From Stieleria sp. JC731 (GTDB lineage Bacteria; Planctomycetota; Planctomycetia; Pirellulales; Pirellulaceae): a stretch of 64,000 bases of DNA. Made by a program: the position numbers and the translations under genes. Below, piece after piece: positions 26,419 through 35,757 of this stretch. Below the pieces are notes generated by a model that ran no database searches, was not told the origin of the DNA, and worked only from the letters and a program-made list of their open reading frames with translations. Each line of letters begins with the position of its first letter. Within the stretch, counting starts at the first letter, position 1. The stretch covers positions 1,116,001 through 1,180,000 of the forward strand of contig NZ_JAJKFQ010000011.1 of NCBI RefSeq assembly GCF_020966635.1. Reading direction: 5' to 3'.

Positions 26419-28026
26419 ATGCGATCGACTGAAAAGAAACGTTCGGTATTACTAGGTTTGATTTTGACCTCGGCAATTGGATTCGGATCGGGGGCAGTTT
26501 TCATGTCCGCTGATGCGTCGTCCAATCCCGCCCCGGCAAAGATGATGGACACGCTGCCTGCGGAGACGCTTGACGCGATTCATTCGGCGAACAACCTTTC
26601 GATGGCCTTCCGCGCGGTATCCGAACACGTGATGCCCTCACTGGTTGCGATTGAGAATCGTCCAGCAGTCGCGGTTGCAAAGCCGAGTGGAAACATTCGG
26701 CCTTCGGCGGATCCGTTTCACGGAAACAACCCCTTCAAGGGAACTCCTTTTGAAGACATGATGCGAGAGTTCGGCGGAATGGAAGGGATGCGTCGATTCG
26801 AGATGCGTCCAGATGGCAAGATGATGCCCAAAGGCTTTGGGGACCAGATGCCACGTCGCGGACGCGGCATTGGTTCAGGCGTCGTTATTGATGCGTCGGG
26901 GATCATCTTGACCAACAATCACGTTGTGTCTGGCGGTGGTGAAGTCACTGTGAAGCTGAACGACGGACGCGAGTTCGTTGCCAGCCAAGTTTGGACGGAT
27001 CCGGATACCGATATCGCTGTTGTGAAAATCGAAGGCGCGACCGGACTTGTTCCTGCCGCACTCGGTGACAGCGAAGAAACTGATATCGGAGATTGGGTCA
27101 TCGCCATGGGCCAACCGTTCGGCCTGGAAAGTAGCGTGACGGCTGGGATCATCAGTGCGAAGCACCGTGGGATCGGCATCACCGCTCGCGAAAACTTTTT
27201 GCAGACGGATGCCGCAATCAATCCCGGCAACAGTGGCGGACCGCTGGTCAACTTAAAAGGCGAAGTGATCGGTATCAACACCGCGATAAGTTCGCGTGGC
27301 GGTGGCAATGACGGAATCGGATTCGCCGTTCCGTCAAACTTGGCCCGCTGGGTCAGCGATCAGCTTGTGGAAAACGGCAGCGTCAAACGTGCGTATTTGG
27401 GAGTCGGTATTCAGCCGGTCACTCAGGACCTCGCAGGTGAACTGGGCGTGCAGCCTCGCGGCGGTGTCTTGATTACCGATGTCTACGACGATACGCCAGC
27501 TGCAGAGATGGGGCTTCAAGCCGGTGACGTGATTGTTCAGTTTGACGGAAAAGACGTTCGCACTCCACAGGCTTTGCAGCTTGCCGTTGAGCGATCTCCC
27601 GTTGGCGAAAAGGTTCCTGTGAAGGTCGTTCGTGACGGAAATCGAATCGATTTGGCCTACAAGGGAACCGAAGCGAAAAAGGGCTTCTTTCAAAAACGTC
27701 AGCAGTCGTCAGAGACACAGTCGGAACAATCGCCGACAGTGAAGATCGATGGTGTCGGTGTTGAAGTCGCGTCGCTGGATTCGGCAATCGCGAAGTCGCT
27801 GAACATCAAATCGGAAAGTGGCGTGGTTGTCACCGCTGTAAATGAAGGTAGCGCAGCAGAAGACGCGGGGCTCCAACCTGGGATGGTGATCACCGAGGTG
27901 GATCGTCAGCCGGTCAACAGCGTTAAGGAGTTCGAGTCGGCGATCACTGGTGATAGCGATGAAAAGACCTTGTTGCTGGTAAAGACCGAGCGGGGTTCGC
28001 GTTTCGTTGTCGTGAAACGGAACTAG
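26419..28026 (+). CDS. HtrA/DegP-type periplasmic serine protease with two PDZ domains
   Basis: This 535-residue envelope quality-control protease has an N-terminal signal/anchor (VLLGLILTSAIGFGSGAVF, about 10-28) followed by a Pro/Met/Gly-rich linker. The trypsin-like domain has the triad His168 (TNNHVVSGG), Asp198 (DTDIAVVKI) and Ser272 (GNSGGPLVN). PDZ1 (about 325-415) contains YLGVGIQPV and AEMGLQAGDVIVQ, and PDZ2 (about 440-530) contains AAEDAGLQPGMVITEV. A hairpin after the stop ends the transcript. The following histidine kinase and NtrC-type regulator suggest control by envelope stress. Confidence 0.93.
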   Translation: MRSTEKKRSVLLGLILTSAIGFGSGAVFMSADASSNPAPAKMMDTLPAETLDAIHSANNLSMAFRAVSEHVMPSLVAIENRPAVAVAKPSGNIRPSADPFHGNNPFKGTPFEDMMREFGGMEGMRRFEMRPDGKMMPKGFGDQMPRRGRGIGSGVVIDASGIILTNNHVVSGGGEVTVKLNDGREFVASQVWTDPDTDIAVVKIEGATGLVPAALGDSEETDIGDWVIAMGQPFGLESSVTAGIISAKHRGIGITARENFLQTDAAINPGNSGGPLVNLKGEVIGINTAISSRGGGNDGIGFAVPSNLARWVSDQLVENGSVKRAYLGVGIQPVTQDLAGELGVQPRGGVLITDVYDDTPAAEMGLQAGDVIVQFDGKDVRTPQALQLAVERSPVGEKVPVKVVRDGNRIDLAYKGTEAKKGFFQKRQQSSETQSEQSPTVKIDGVGVEVASLDSAIAKSLNIKSESGVVVTAVNEGSAAEDAGLQPGMVITEVDRQPVNSVKEFESAITGDSDEKTLLLVKTERGSRFVVVKRN

Positions 28027-28398
28027 TCTAGCGACAACATAATTTTCGAATGAAAAGCCAGGGGCAGGCCAGTTGAAAGTCTGCTCCTGGTTTGTCTTTG
28101 CGCCGCCCTATTTCTGGTTGCCGCATGTTGGTCGACTGCACAGTGTGGGCGATTTTCAATGTATCACTTCTTATTGTGTCACCGCACATTGACCTGCGGA
28201 AACACTCACCTAGTCGTCCAACGCATCAAGGCGATGCTTTCAGACGCGTGAAAGAGTACCCATGGCCGGCGAGGGGCTCCCCGTTCCCGCTTCACGCACC
28301 AGAATCTAAGATTCAGAATCAGATGGATGGCAATCCGAACGATTGCATGAGTCTGCTCGTAAGTAACGCTTCTCCCACGATACCCGTCCACCGAAACG
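28027..28398. other. Intergenic region with terminator, no gene
   Basis: After the terminator at 28058-28090 there is about 310 bp without a supported frame. It should hold the promoter of the histidine kinase/regulator operon; no box could be assigned with confidence. Confidence 0.5.
28058..28090 (+). terminator. Terminator-like hairpin after htrA
   Basis: CCAGGGGCAG (28058-28067) pairs with CTGCTCCTGG (28081-28090) with one wobble pair, followed by TTTGTCTTTG. It lies 32 bp after the stop. Confidence 0.65.
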
Positions 28399-29874
28399 AT
28401 GCGTCTTGCTGCGAAACTAATACTGCTGTTTCTTTGTGGTCTGTTTCTGATTGTCGGCGTATTCGCCTATGCAACGGTGCAGCGTGAGAAGCAGGCAACG
28501 ATAGAGCAGCACCAACGATACGCAACCGAGCTTGCGGACATGCTAGAGCAGCAGAGGCGGCAAAAGGCATCCGAAGCGGAGGCGGTCAAGCCTCCTCCAG
28601 TTCCGCAAAGGACGACGACAAAGCGTTTGATTCAGATCCGTCGCGTCGAGTTGGCATCTGATGAGCAAAGTCGTCAACCTCGCGTTCCTCGTGATCGCAT
28701 TCTATACAGTCAACAAGTGACGACAATCACGATGACTGAACCCGAGGGTGTCGAGCGTTTATACACCTATGTTCCACTCGAATCCGGTGAACGGGACAAT
28801 TCTTCCGATGCCGAAAATGAGCGATTGGAAGTCAGCGCACCAGATATCGATAGTGACAAGCGAGTTTGGCGGGCACTTGGAAGCACATTGCTGACGTTGT
28901 TAAGCGTCGCTGGCCTCTCGGCGGTCGTTATCTACTTTGGTGGCGTCAGGATGGTCGGTCAGCCTTTGCAACGATTGATCGATCGTGTCAATCGGATTGC
29001 AGAGGGTGATTTGTCAGAACGGATCAATATTCATTCACACGACGAACTCGCCGATTTGGCTGTCGCTATCAACGCGATGTGTGATCGATTAAAACGTCAA
29101 CGGGATCAGATCGAATCGGAGACGGCGGCAAGATTGGCTGCGGTCGAACAGTTGCGACACGCCGACCGTTTGCGGTCTGTCGGTCGCATTGCTGCTGGGG
29201 TTGCGCATGAAATCGGCACGCCGCTAAACGTGGTCGCTGGCCATGCGGAATTAATCGAGGCTGGTGAATTGTCAGGTGATGCGGCCAAACAAAGTTGTCG
29301 TCAAATCAGGACGCAGTGTGATCGGATCAGCAAGACGATTTCAAGTTTATTGGCGTTTGCACGCGATGGAAAATCGAGTCGTCAGCCGACTGACATACGC
29401 TCGGTCGTTGAAGATACTTGTCAGCTTTTACAACCGATCGCACGGAAACGAACTTCGACGATCGCGATTGAACTTCCCGAAGAGCCGTTGATTGCCGAAG
29501 TTGATCCGGGGCAGTTGCAGCAAGTGCTGACCAATTTGATCAGTAACGCGTTGCAATCAGGCGACTCGGACATCGACGTCAAGGTTTCCGCATCGGATGA
29601 TGATACCGAGGGATTTGTCCAACTTTGCGTCGCGGATAACGGCAATGGAATCCCCCAGGACGATTTGGACCATTTGTTTGATCCATTCTTTACCACCAAA
29701 GACGTCGGTGAAGGCACTGGGCTTGGGCTATCGATTGTTCATGGAATCGTGCATGAGCATGGCGGGCAAATTGATGTAATCAGCGAGATTGGCAATGGAT
29801 CAACGTTTACCGTCCGACTGCCCGTGAAGCAGTCTGATGGTAACGTCACTCGGACCTCCGAAGAATCAAGATAG
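28399..29874 (+). CDS. Membrane sensor histidine kinase (HAMP, HisKA, HATPase)
   Basis: This 491-residue protein has TM1 (5-25), an extracytoplasmic region with a coiled Gln/Glu-rich start and a proline run (about 26-155), TM2 (about 160-183), HAMP (about 185-235), and a dimerisation domain with phospho-acceptor H270 in GVAHEIGTPLNVV. The ATPase domain has VLTNLISNALQ, DNGNGIP and GTGLGLSIVHGIV. The overall form is that of ZraS/AtoS-type kinases that pair with NtrC-family regulators. The response regulator begins 2 bp after the stop. The stimulus is unknown. Confidence 0.92.
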   Translation: MRLAAKLILLFLCGLFLIVGVFAYATVQREKQATIEQHQRYATELADMLEQQRRQKASEAEAVKPPPVPQRTTTKRLIQIRRVELASDEQSRQPRVPRDRILYSQQVTTITMTEPEGVERLYTYVPLESGERDNSSDAENERLEVSAPDIDSDKRVWRALGSTLLTLLSVAGLSAVVIYFGGVRMVGQPLQRLIDRVNRIAEGDLSERINIHSHDELADLAVAINAMCDRLKRQRDQIESETAARLAAVEQLRHADRLRSVGRIAAGVAHEIGTPLNVVAGHAELIEAGELSGDAAKQSCRQIRTQCDRISKTISSLLAFARDGKSSRQPTDIRSVVEDTCQLLQPIARKRTSTIAIELPEEPLIAEVDPGQLQQVLTNLISNALQSGDSDIDVKVSASDDDTEGFVQLCVADNGNGIPQDDLDHLFDPFFTTKDVGEGTGLGLSIVHGIVHEHGGQIDVISEIGNGSTFTVRLPVKQSDGNVTRTSEESR

Positions 29875-29876
29875 GT

Positions 29877-31265
29877 ATGAAAGACTTGGAACGTGAAGGC
29901 ACGTCACAGACGGTTATGATTGTCGACGATGACAAGTCGATGTGCGATTTGGTGCATGCCGCGCTGTCATTGAACGGATTCGAAACGATCGTCTGTCAAA
30001 ATGCGTCACAGGCGATTGAACGTTTGCACGAATTCAACGTCGACGTTGTGTTGACGGACGTTCGGATGCCTGGGACCAGCGGTCTAGAATTGTGCCGTCA
30101 GATACATTCGCTGCGGCCCGACATTCCTGTCGTGGTGATGACCGCGTTCGGGAACTTAGAAACGGCGGTGGAGGCGATTCGCGGTGGTGCCTACGATTTC
30201 GTAACCAAGCCCGTCGAAATGCAAGTGCTGCGGATGGTGATCCAGCGAGCTGCCGAACACCGACGACTGTCCGAACAGATTCGCTTGCTGAGTGATCATC
30301 GCAGCCCATCGGGTGATTTTCCAGACTTGATCGGTCAAAGCGAGGTGATGGAGTACTTGCGAGACCAGATCCGTAGGGCTGCACCCAGTGATGCGTCGAT
30401 CTTGATCACTGGAGAAAGCGGGACAGGTAAAGAAGTTGTTGCAAAGTCAATTCATCGACTAAGTGGGCGTGCAGACCGCCCTTTCGTCGCCGTCAATTGC
30501 GCCGCGATATCGGAAACGCTAATCGAAAGTGAACTCTTTGGTCATACGAAGGGATCGTTTACCGATGCCCGAACGGACCGAAAAGGTTTGTTTCTCGAGG
30601 CCCAAGGCGGGACTTTGTTTTTGGATGAAATCGGCGACATGCCCAACAGTATGCAAGTCAAGCTGCTGCGTGCTTTGGAGGAAAGTCGGCTTCGGCCAGT
30701 CGGTGGCAATCGAGAAATCGAATTCGATGTCCGCGTTCTTGCTGCCACCAATCGCGACTTGGAATCCGCCGTCGACTCGGGAGACTTTCGCCAGGATTTG
30801 TTCTTTCGAATTAACGTCATTCAGCTACAGCTTCCGCCGCTTCGTTCACGTGGCACCGACGTGCTGGAATTGGCACTGCATTCGATCGAACGGTTCGCCA
30901 AACAAGGCAATAAGGAAGTCACTGGTATCAGCAAACCCGCTGTCGAAAAACTGCTTTCTTATCGGTGGCCTGGCAATGTCCGTGAGCTTCGCAATGTGAT
31001 GCAGCGGGCGGTTGCATTGACACAGTACGATTCGATTACGATCGAAGACTTACCGGAGAAAGTTCGCGACCATCGACCGTCGACCGTGTTCATCGGTGGA
31101 GATGATCCCGAAGAGCTAATGTCGCTAGAGGATCTCGAAGAGCGATATATCGAGCATGTGCTCAGCGTCGTCGAAGGCAATCGAACGCAAGCGGCAAAGA
31201 TTCTAGGGGTCGACAGAAAAACGCTTTATCGAAAGCTAAAGCGAAAGGACGAAGACGAGTCTTAG
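29877..31265 (+). CDS. NtrC-family sigma-54-dependent response regulator
   Basis: This 462-residue protein has a receiver domain with phospho-acceptor D61 (VVLTDVRMPG) and K111. The AAA+ domain has Walker A GESGTGKE (179-186), Walker B GTLFLDEIGDM and sensor residues. The C-terminal Fis-type HTH is NRTQAAKILGVDRKTLYRKLK. The sigma-54-contact loop, normally GAFTGA, reads GSFTDA (226-231), a variant that may alter or abolish sigma-54 activation. It is co-transcribed with the kinase 2 bp upstream. Confidence 0.92.
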   Translation: MKDLEREGTSQTVMIVDDDKSMCDLVHAALSLNGFETIVCQNASQAIERLHEFNVDVVLTDVRMPGTSGLELCRQIHSLRPDIPVVVMTAFGNLETAVEAIRGGAYDFVTKPVEMQVLRMVIQRAAEHRRLSEQIRLLSDHRSPSGDFPDLIGQSEVMEYLRDQIRRAAPSDASILITGESGTGKEVVAKSIHRLSGRADRPFVAVNCAAISETLIESELFGHTKGSFTDARTDRKGLFLEAQGGTLFLDEIGDMPNSMQVKLLRALEESRLRPVGGNREIEFDVRVLAATNRDLESAVDSGDFRQDLFFRINVIQLQLPPLRSRGTDVLELALHSIERFAKQGNKEVTGISKPAVEKLLSYRWPGNVRELRNVMQRAVALTQYDSITIEDLPEKVRDHRPSTVFIGGDDPEELMSLEDLEERYIEHVLSVVEGNRTQAAKILGVDRKTLYRKLKRKDEDES

Positions 31266-31460
31266 CAGGCTGTCGATTCTCATCTGTCGCCTTTCACGTG
31301 GTAAAGGTAGCGTTCTTTTCCGCCGGTATCGTCTCGTCCAAGCCGGCTTTGTGAGCGATGAAACCTGGGAATCAGGAAGTCGTCAGTTTCCATGCGGAAG
31401 GGCATCTCTGGTTTGCGATGCCATATTCGAAGATAGGCTATGATAGAGCTACACGATGTT

Positions 31461-31476
31461 ATATCGGATGCGATAT
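31461..31476. promoter_or_regulatory. Inverted repeat ATATCG-GATG-CGATAT with nearby TATGAT
   Basis: A 6-bp inverted repeat lies about 37 bp before the isomerase start and 17 bp after a TATGAT hexamer (31439-31444). It may be an operator just downstream of the promoter. No good -35 box was found. Confidence 0.3.
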
Positions 31477-31512
31477 TCCCCACTTAGTTTGCTCTGTCAT
31501 CAAAGCTGTTCT

Positions 31513-32463
31513 ATGAATCTTTCACGCCGAAATCTGCTTGCGGCAACAGCCGCGACATACGCAACCGCGGTTGCTTCAAAATTTGCTTTGGCAGCAGAGC
31601 AGAACCGTAAGTTTACGATTGATCTTCGCTGGGGCAGCATCGGTGTTCAAGCTGATCAGAAACAAGCGATTGAGCTGGCGGAAAAACACGGTTTTGAATC
31701 CGTGGCTGCTGCGCCGCAGTACCTTGCCGAGCTGAGCGATAGCGAAAGCTCAAATCTTGTCGAGGATCTCAAGAACCGAGGGCTTGTTTGGGGATCAAGC
31801 GGATTACCGGTCGAGTTTCGTAAGGACGAAGCACGTTTCAAATCGGACTTGGCGACGTTGCCCAAAATGGCTGCAGCGTTGCAGCGGGCAGGTGTGGATC
31901 GGATGGGGACCTGGATCATGCCATGCCATGACGATCTGACCTACTTGCAAAACTTCAAGCAGCACACTGCAAGACTTCGAGAAATCGCCAAGATCCTACA
32001 TGACCACGGATTGCGTTTCGGATTGGAGTATGTGGGCACGCCTAGCCTTAGGAATACTCGGCGCTACGCATTTATTCATTCGATGAAAGAAACCGCAGAG
32101 CTTCACGACGCGATCAATGTCCCGAACATGGGTTTCATTCTAGACACATGGCATTGGTACACCGCTGGCGAATCGGCAGATGAAATTCGGTCGCTAGACG
32201 CGAAGCAAATCGTTGGGTGTGATTTGAACGATGCGCCCGCGGGCGTCTCATTGGAGCAACAGCAGGACAATCGCCGTGAATTGCCGATGGCAACCGGCGT
32301 GATCGATACCAAAGCGTTCGTGGACGCACTTGTTGCCGTTGGGTATGACGGCCCTGTACGCGCGGAGCCTTTCAATCAGAAGCTGAACAAGTTAGACAAC
32401 GACGACGCTTGTGCGGCGGTTTCAAAGTCTCTGCATCAAGCAGCCGCATTAGCCAATGGCTAG
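31513..32463 (+). CDS. Tat-exported sugar phosphate isomerase/epimerase-like TIM barrel protein
   Basis: The ATG at 31513 gives 316 residues and a twin-arginine signal (LSRRNLLAATAATYATAVAS), which decides the start over 31456. The body follows the AP-endonuclease-2/xylose isomerase-like TIM barrel: IDLRWGSIGV, LAEKHGFESV, GLRFGLEYVG, FILDTWHWYTAGES and DGPVRAEPFNQ carry the usual acidic and His metal ligands. Substrates in this family range over keto-sugars and inositol derivatives. Tat export implies cytoplasmic folding, probably with its metal, before secretion, as is common for planctomycete sugar enzymes. Confidence 0.85.
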   Translation: MNLSRRNLLAATAATYATAVASKFALAAEQNRKFTIDLRWGSIGVQADQKQAIELAEKHGFESVAAAPQYLAELSDSESSNLVEDLKNRGLVWGSSGLPVEFRKDEARFKSDLATLPKMAAALQRAGVDRMGTWIMPCHDDLTYLQNFKQHTARLREIAKILHDHGLRFGLEYVGTPSLRNTRRYAFIHSMKETAELHDAINVPNMGFILDTWHWYTAGESADEIRSLDAKQIVGCDLNDAPAGVSLEQQQDNRRELPMATGVIDTKAFVDALVAVGYDGPVRAEPFNQKLNKLDNDDACAAVSKSLHQAAALANG

Positions 32464-32506
32464 ACATCGGTCGATGGCTCGTACGTTGACTGCAGATTTC
32501 ACAGAT

Positions 32507-32541
32507 GAACAGTTCGTGCATTCAAACCGTGCAAACTGTTC
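32507..32541. terminator. Bidirectional terminator-like hairpin between convergent genes
   Basis: GAACAGTT (32507-32514) pairs perfectly with AACTGTTC (32534-32541), extended by inner TGCA/TGCA pairs with a 2-nt bulge. It sits between the isomerase-like gene and the DUF1573 gene. Confidence 0.6.
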
Positions 32542-32553
32542 TGTCCGGCCAGA

Positions 32554-33600
32554 CTAGCCTTCGATCGTGCCGGTCGCGACACACTTGACGCTGCGACCGC
32601 CTTTCAGGTTGGTGTTGATGCGGATCTCTTGACCGATCTGATCCGCGTCGTCACCGGCTGTGAATTTCATTGTGACGAAGTGAAGCTTCTTTTCGCCCGA
32701 TGGGGCATCGAATTCGAATCGTTTGTCAGCGCAAACGACGTCGGTGATTTCGAATGGCTCTTCGCCACGAACGATCAGGCGTTTTTCGACCACAGCCCCC
32801 GGCTTGTTTGAACCCAAGTTGACTGCTGCGGGCGAGACGCTGATGGACGGACGAATTCGGCCGTTGACCGACATCTCGGTCGTGGGGAACTGCGAATCGT
32901 TACTGATCAAGGTCAGGCGTTCACGAACATCGCCCTCTGGCATCGATGGCAGTACTTTGACTCGCATCCGATAGCGGACAACACCGGGTGACTTTTGCGG
33001 GGCGCTCAGTTTGACCTGTAGGTGTTCACAGTGGCTGCGAATATCCGAGATCTGCCAGTTGCTGTTTCCAGTATGAGTGACAGTAATGTCCTGTTCGGTT
33101 TCTTCGCCGGAGCCCAGTTCGCCAAATGCGACTTCGGGCGGATCGAATGTGATGTCCGTGCGGATGTAGCCTTCGACTTTCAGACGGACTTCGGCGTAGT
33201 AAGGCTTATCGAAGACAACTGTGACGGTCGCCGATTTTTGTCCGATGAAGGAACTGGTGTTGAACTTGGCGATGATCGATGCGGTCTCGTGAGTCTTGAC
33301 CAGATCTTTCGAGATCGTCGGGCTGGTACAACCGCAGCTCGATCGGACTGCCGCGACGTGTACGTCTTCTTGGTAGAGGTTGGTGAAGTCGAAGTGATAT
33401 TCGCACTTTGCCCCACGTCCGACCGCACGAAAGTCATGCTCAGTGGTTTTGAACATCTTCTCGGCCCAGTTGCTGTCGGCTGCCAAAGCAGGACCAGAAA
33501 AGCAAACTGCTGCGATCAAAATGACACACGAAAGCAAATGGAAGTCGCGGCGTCGCGACGGAGTACGCCAAAGGTGGGATGGGGATAGGCGTTGAGGCAT
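32554..33600 (-). CDS. Secreted DUF1573 protein
   Basis: This 348-residue protein has an N-terminal basic stretch followed by a signal peptide (LLSCVILIAAVCFSGPALAA). Tandem Ig-like/ASH-like beta domains follow. The first carries the DUF1573 landmarks HDFRAVGRGAKCEYHFDFTN and SSCGCTSP. DUF1573 proteins are very frequent in planctomycetes and Bacteroidetes, and their role is unknown. The SSCGC motif may be disulfide- or metal-related. A periplasmic or surface location is likely. Confidence 0.85.
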   Translation of the reverse strand: MPQRLSPSHLWRTPSRRRDFHLLSCVILIAAVCFSGPALAADSNWAEKMFKTTEHDFRAVGRGAKCEYHFDFTNLYQEDVHVAAVRSSCGCTSPTISKDLVKTHETASIIAKFNTSSFIGQKSATVTVVFDKPYYAEVRLKVEGYIRTDITFDPPEVAFGELGSGEETEQDITVTHTGNSNWQISDIRSHCEHLQVKLSAPQKSPGVVRYRMRVKVLPSMPEGDVRERLTLISNDSQFPTTEMSVNGRIRPSISVSPAAVNLGSNKPGAVVEKRLIVRGEEPFEITDVVCADKRFEFDAPSGEKKLHFVTMKFTAGDDADQIGQEIRINTNLKGGRSVKCVATGTIEG

Positions 33601-33666
33601 CGATTCGCACCAATCAATTCGAGTCGTGTGCAGTCCAGCGGAACTGCCCGCAAACTTTAGCAGAGC

Positions 33667-34350
33667 TTACTGGTTTGAAGTAGGCGTTTCCGGACCTACG
33701 GTATCGATTGTTTCGGCTATTTCGTCGAACGTTTCCAGCAATTCTTTTAGCCGTTCCATTGGCAAACCGACAACGTTGCTTTCGCTTCCGTTGCCGACGA
33801 TACGGATCCAATCGTTGCCATCCTGGTATCCAAAGGCGCCCGCTTTGCCATCCCACAACATCGTTTTCAGATAGTCGTCGATCATCGAATCGGTGAGGGT
33901 TTCCATCACTAATTCTGTTCTGACGACATCAACGATGCATTTGCTGTCAGTGCTTCGCCACAAGCAAACTCCTGTGAACACATCGTGCTTTCGACCACTA
34001 AGTGTACGGAGCATCTCCTCCGCATGAGCTTCGTCATGTGGCTTACCCAAGATCTGACCTGCAACCGAAGCCACGGTGTCAGCCGCAAGAACTAAAGCTG
34101 ATTGGTGACGTGCGACAACATCTTCCGCTTTGCGAAACGCATATCGGGCAACAAGCTCCGGCGCAGTCTCTCGGCTGCACATTCCGCATTCGGCTTCAGC
34201 TCCTGCCGGGTCGACACTGAATTCGTATCCCGCCGCCTTTAGCAGTTGCGACCGTCTTGGCGACCCACTGGCAAGAACAAGTGGCAATCCACCCGGGATG
34301 GAGGCCATCGGAAGTTCGTTCATCAACGGAAGGTGGTCAGAGATTGCCAT
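33667..34350 (-). CDS. maf: Maf family nucleotide pyrophosphatase
   Basis: This 227-residue protein is of the Maf/YhdE/YceF group, which hydrolyses dTTP/UTP or modified nucleotides as housecleaning. It shows LVLASGSPRRSQLLKAAG near residues 24-41, LVLAADTVASVAGQILGKP and SGRKHDVFTGVCL. These contain the family's substrate-binding Ser-Arg-Arg and acidic metal residues. A C-terminal VGNGSESNVVGLPMERL motif is also typical. The start could be at M10 or M16, since the first ~20 residues are not conserved in the family. It is downstream of the DUF3467 gene by 24 bp, probably co-transcribed. Confidence 0.9.
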   Translation of the reverse strand: MAISDHLPLMNELPMASIPGGLPLVLASGSPRRSQLLKAAGYEFSVDPAGAEAECGMCSRETAPELVARYAFRKAEDVVARHQSALVLAADTVASVAGQILGKPHDEAHAEEMLRTLSGRKHDVFTGVCLWRSTDSKCIVDVVRTELVMETLTDSMIDDYLKTMLWDGKAGAFGYQDGNDWIRIVGNGSESNVVGLPMERLKELLETFDEIAETIDTVGPETPTSNQ

Positions 34351-34374
34351 AAGCTTTGATGGGATGCCCGTTTA

Positions 34375-35073
34375 TTAGGAAGCTGGTGGCGGGTCGATGG
34401 AGTCGTCGCCCGGTGCTGCAGGTGGCGGATCATTTGGTCCCGAAGTTGAATCGTCTGACTCGCTATCGGGTGATGTTTCTACAGCTGGGTTGGGTGACTG
34501 CCCGGAAGCGGCCTCGTTCCGTCGCAGTTCTAATTGGCGAACAGCACCTTTGAGCGAATCGAGCAATCTGGGAACTTGGCCTGCCGCGACGAAGACACGC
34601 GAGCTGACTGCGGATTGTGGAAAGAAGCTGGTTAGGAAATCCAAACCGAATTCCGTCGCCCCATGTCCGATCATGACCCCGTTGGCATAGGTGCCGCTCA
34701 AGACTTCGTCGGGAAGTTTCAGATCGTCATAAATTTCTTGAGGCGTCGGACGACGCGCGTCCGGATTCGGCTGCTGCTGCTTGGGAACGCCAGGGGCACC
34801 AAAACGATTGGTGTACAGATCCAAGTTGGTTTGTAGTGCTTCGATAAACTGAGGCATCACAGAATGAGGGATCACAACGCGTGCGGCAACAACGTGTGGT
34901 CGCCCGATCGTCTGCAAAAAGTCGACGATGTATTCGCTGGGGCCTGTCATCACGATCGCGCCGGTGCTGAACATCCCGCGAGCAACATGTTCTGGAACTC
35001 GGGCTCGAAGAGGCGGATTCTGGTTATTTCCAGGCTCTTGCGGACCCGAGCCGGCAGCATGATCGTCGGACAT
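34375..35073 (-). CDS. Protein with two DUF3467-like repeats
   Basis: The ATG at 35073 (MSDDHAAGSGPQEP) gives 232 residues. Two related units are seen. The first (VARGMFSTGAIVMTGPSEYI, FLQTIGRPHVVAARVVIP) and the second (LSGTYANGVMIGHGATEFGL, FLTSFFPQSAVSSRVFVA) each end in a helix, as in DUF3467 proteins. The C-terminal ~50 residues are a disordered Pro/Asp/Ser tail. The frame upstream to 35169 is less likely. DUF3467 has no established function. The gene precedes maf in the same orientation. Confidence 0.8.
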   Translation of the reverse strand: MSDDHAAGSGPQEPGNNQNPPLRARVPEHVARGMFSTGAIVMTGPSEYIVDFLQTIGRPHVVAARVVIPHSVMPQFIEALQTNLDLYTNRFGAPGVPKQQQPNPDARRPTPQEIYDDLKLPDEVLSGTYANGVMIGHGATEFGLDFLTSFFPQSAVSSRVFVAAGQVPRLLDSLKGAVRQLELRRNEAASGQSPNPAVETSPDSESDDSTSGPNDPPPAAPGDDSIDPPPAS

Positions 35074-35271
35074 ACGTTGGGGAAACCTATGGGCAGAAGC
35101 GGCAAATTCGGTGAAGAAACGGGCTGTACAGTCTATGGCGGTACCCAATAGCCCGAAAGGTGACTTCATTCCGAGGCTTGTTGCTATTGAGAACTGTTTT
35201 CATCAAGGTTACGCTAGTGGCTGAAAGAATCAGCACAAAGACGACAAACCAATCCAGCCAACGACGGCCTG

Positions 35272-35442
35272 ATGCAAGACGAAACGAACCCGTCGCAATC
35301 CGCGATCCCGCCGATCGAGCTGCCAAAAATCATTCGATTCGAAGAACTCGCTCGCTGCGGCGACGAAATTTGGATCGAGTTCTCCGGGCAGATCTACCGT
35401 CTCCGCAAAACACGTCAGGGCAAGTTGATTCTGACAAAGTAG
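35272..35442 (+). CDS. Hemin uptake protein HemP-like small protein
   Basis: This is a 56-residue gene. The C-terminal half (FEELARCGDEIWIEF, GQIYRLRKTRQGKLILTK) matches the compact HemP pattern, where a short beta-hairpin with YRLR is followed by the ending TxxGKLILTK. HemP proteins are small cytoplasmic factors linked to heme/iron uptake and its regulation in proteobacteria, and similar proteins are widespread in planctomycetes. The gene is divergent from the DUF3467 gene, and its stop is only 18 bp before a structured repeat that may form its 3' end. No heme transporter is adjacent. Confidence 0.78.
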   Translation: MQDETNPSQSAIPPIELPKIIRFEELARCGDEIWIEFSGQIYRLRKTRQGKLILTK

Positions 35443-35460
35443 CCTTCTCGTCGCGATTGA

Positions 35461-35677
35461 AGCTATCGGCAGCCGGAGGCTGCAAAACAGTGCGTCGCAA
35501 GGCCGGAGCCTTGCGACGAGAGGGTAGCTGGCTCGTGCGAGGCTCCCGCCTCGCATGCGATGTCTTGCGGGCTCGGCCCGCCAAAACCTTCGACGATCAA
35601 ACAACCGTCGCTAGCGCGATCACGGTTCAGTTTGATTGATCCATCAGCCGCCAACGCGCCAGCGTGCGGTTCTCCAC
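35461..35677. repeat. Compound hairpin repeat, copy A (217 bp)
   Basis: The unit contains four consecutive hairpins: GCAGCC-GGA-GGCTGC (35469-35483), GTCGCAAGGC-CGGA-GCCTTGCGAC (35494-35517), TGCGAGG-CTCCCG-CCTCGCA (35536-35555) and GCGGGC-TCG-GCCCGC (35567-35581). A 96-bp unstructured tail (35582-35677) follows. Confidence 0.9.
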
Positions 35678-35757
35678 AGGATCTGCAAAGCGGTAGTGGA
35701 CGAAGCGATGAGTCCATCCCCTGGTTTCTTCCTTTCTAACCACAACACGATTGCCGC

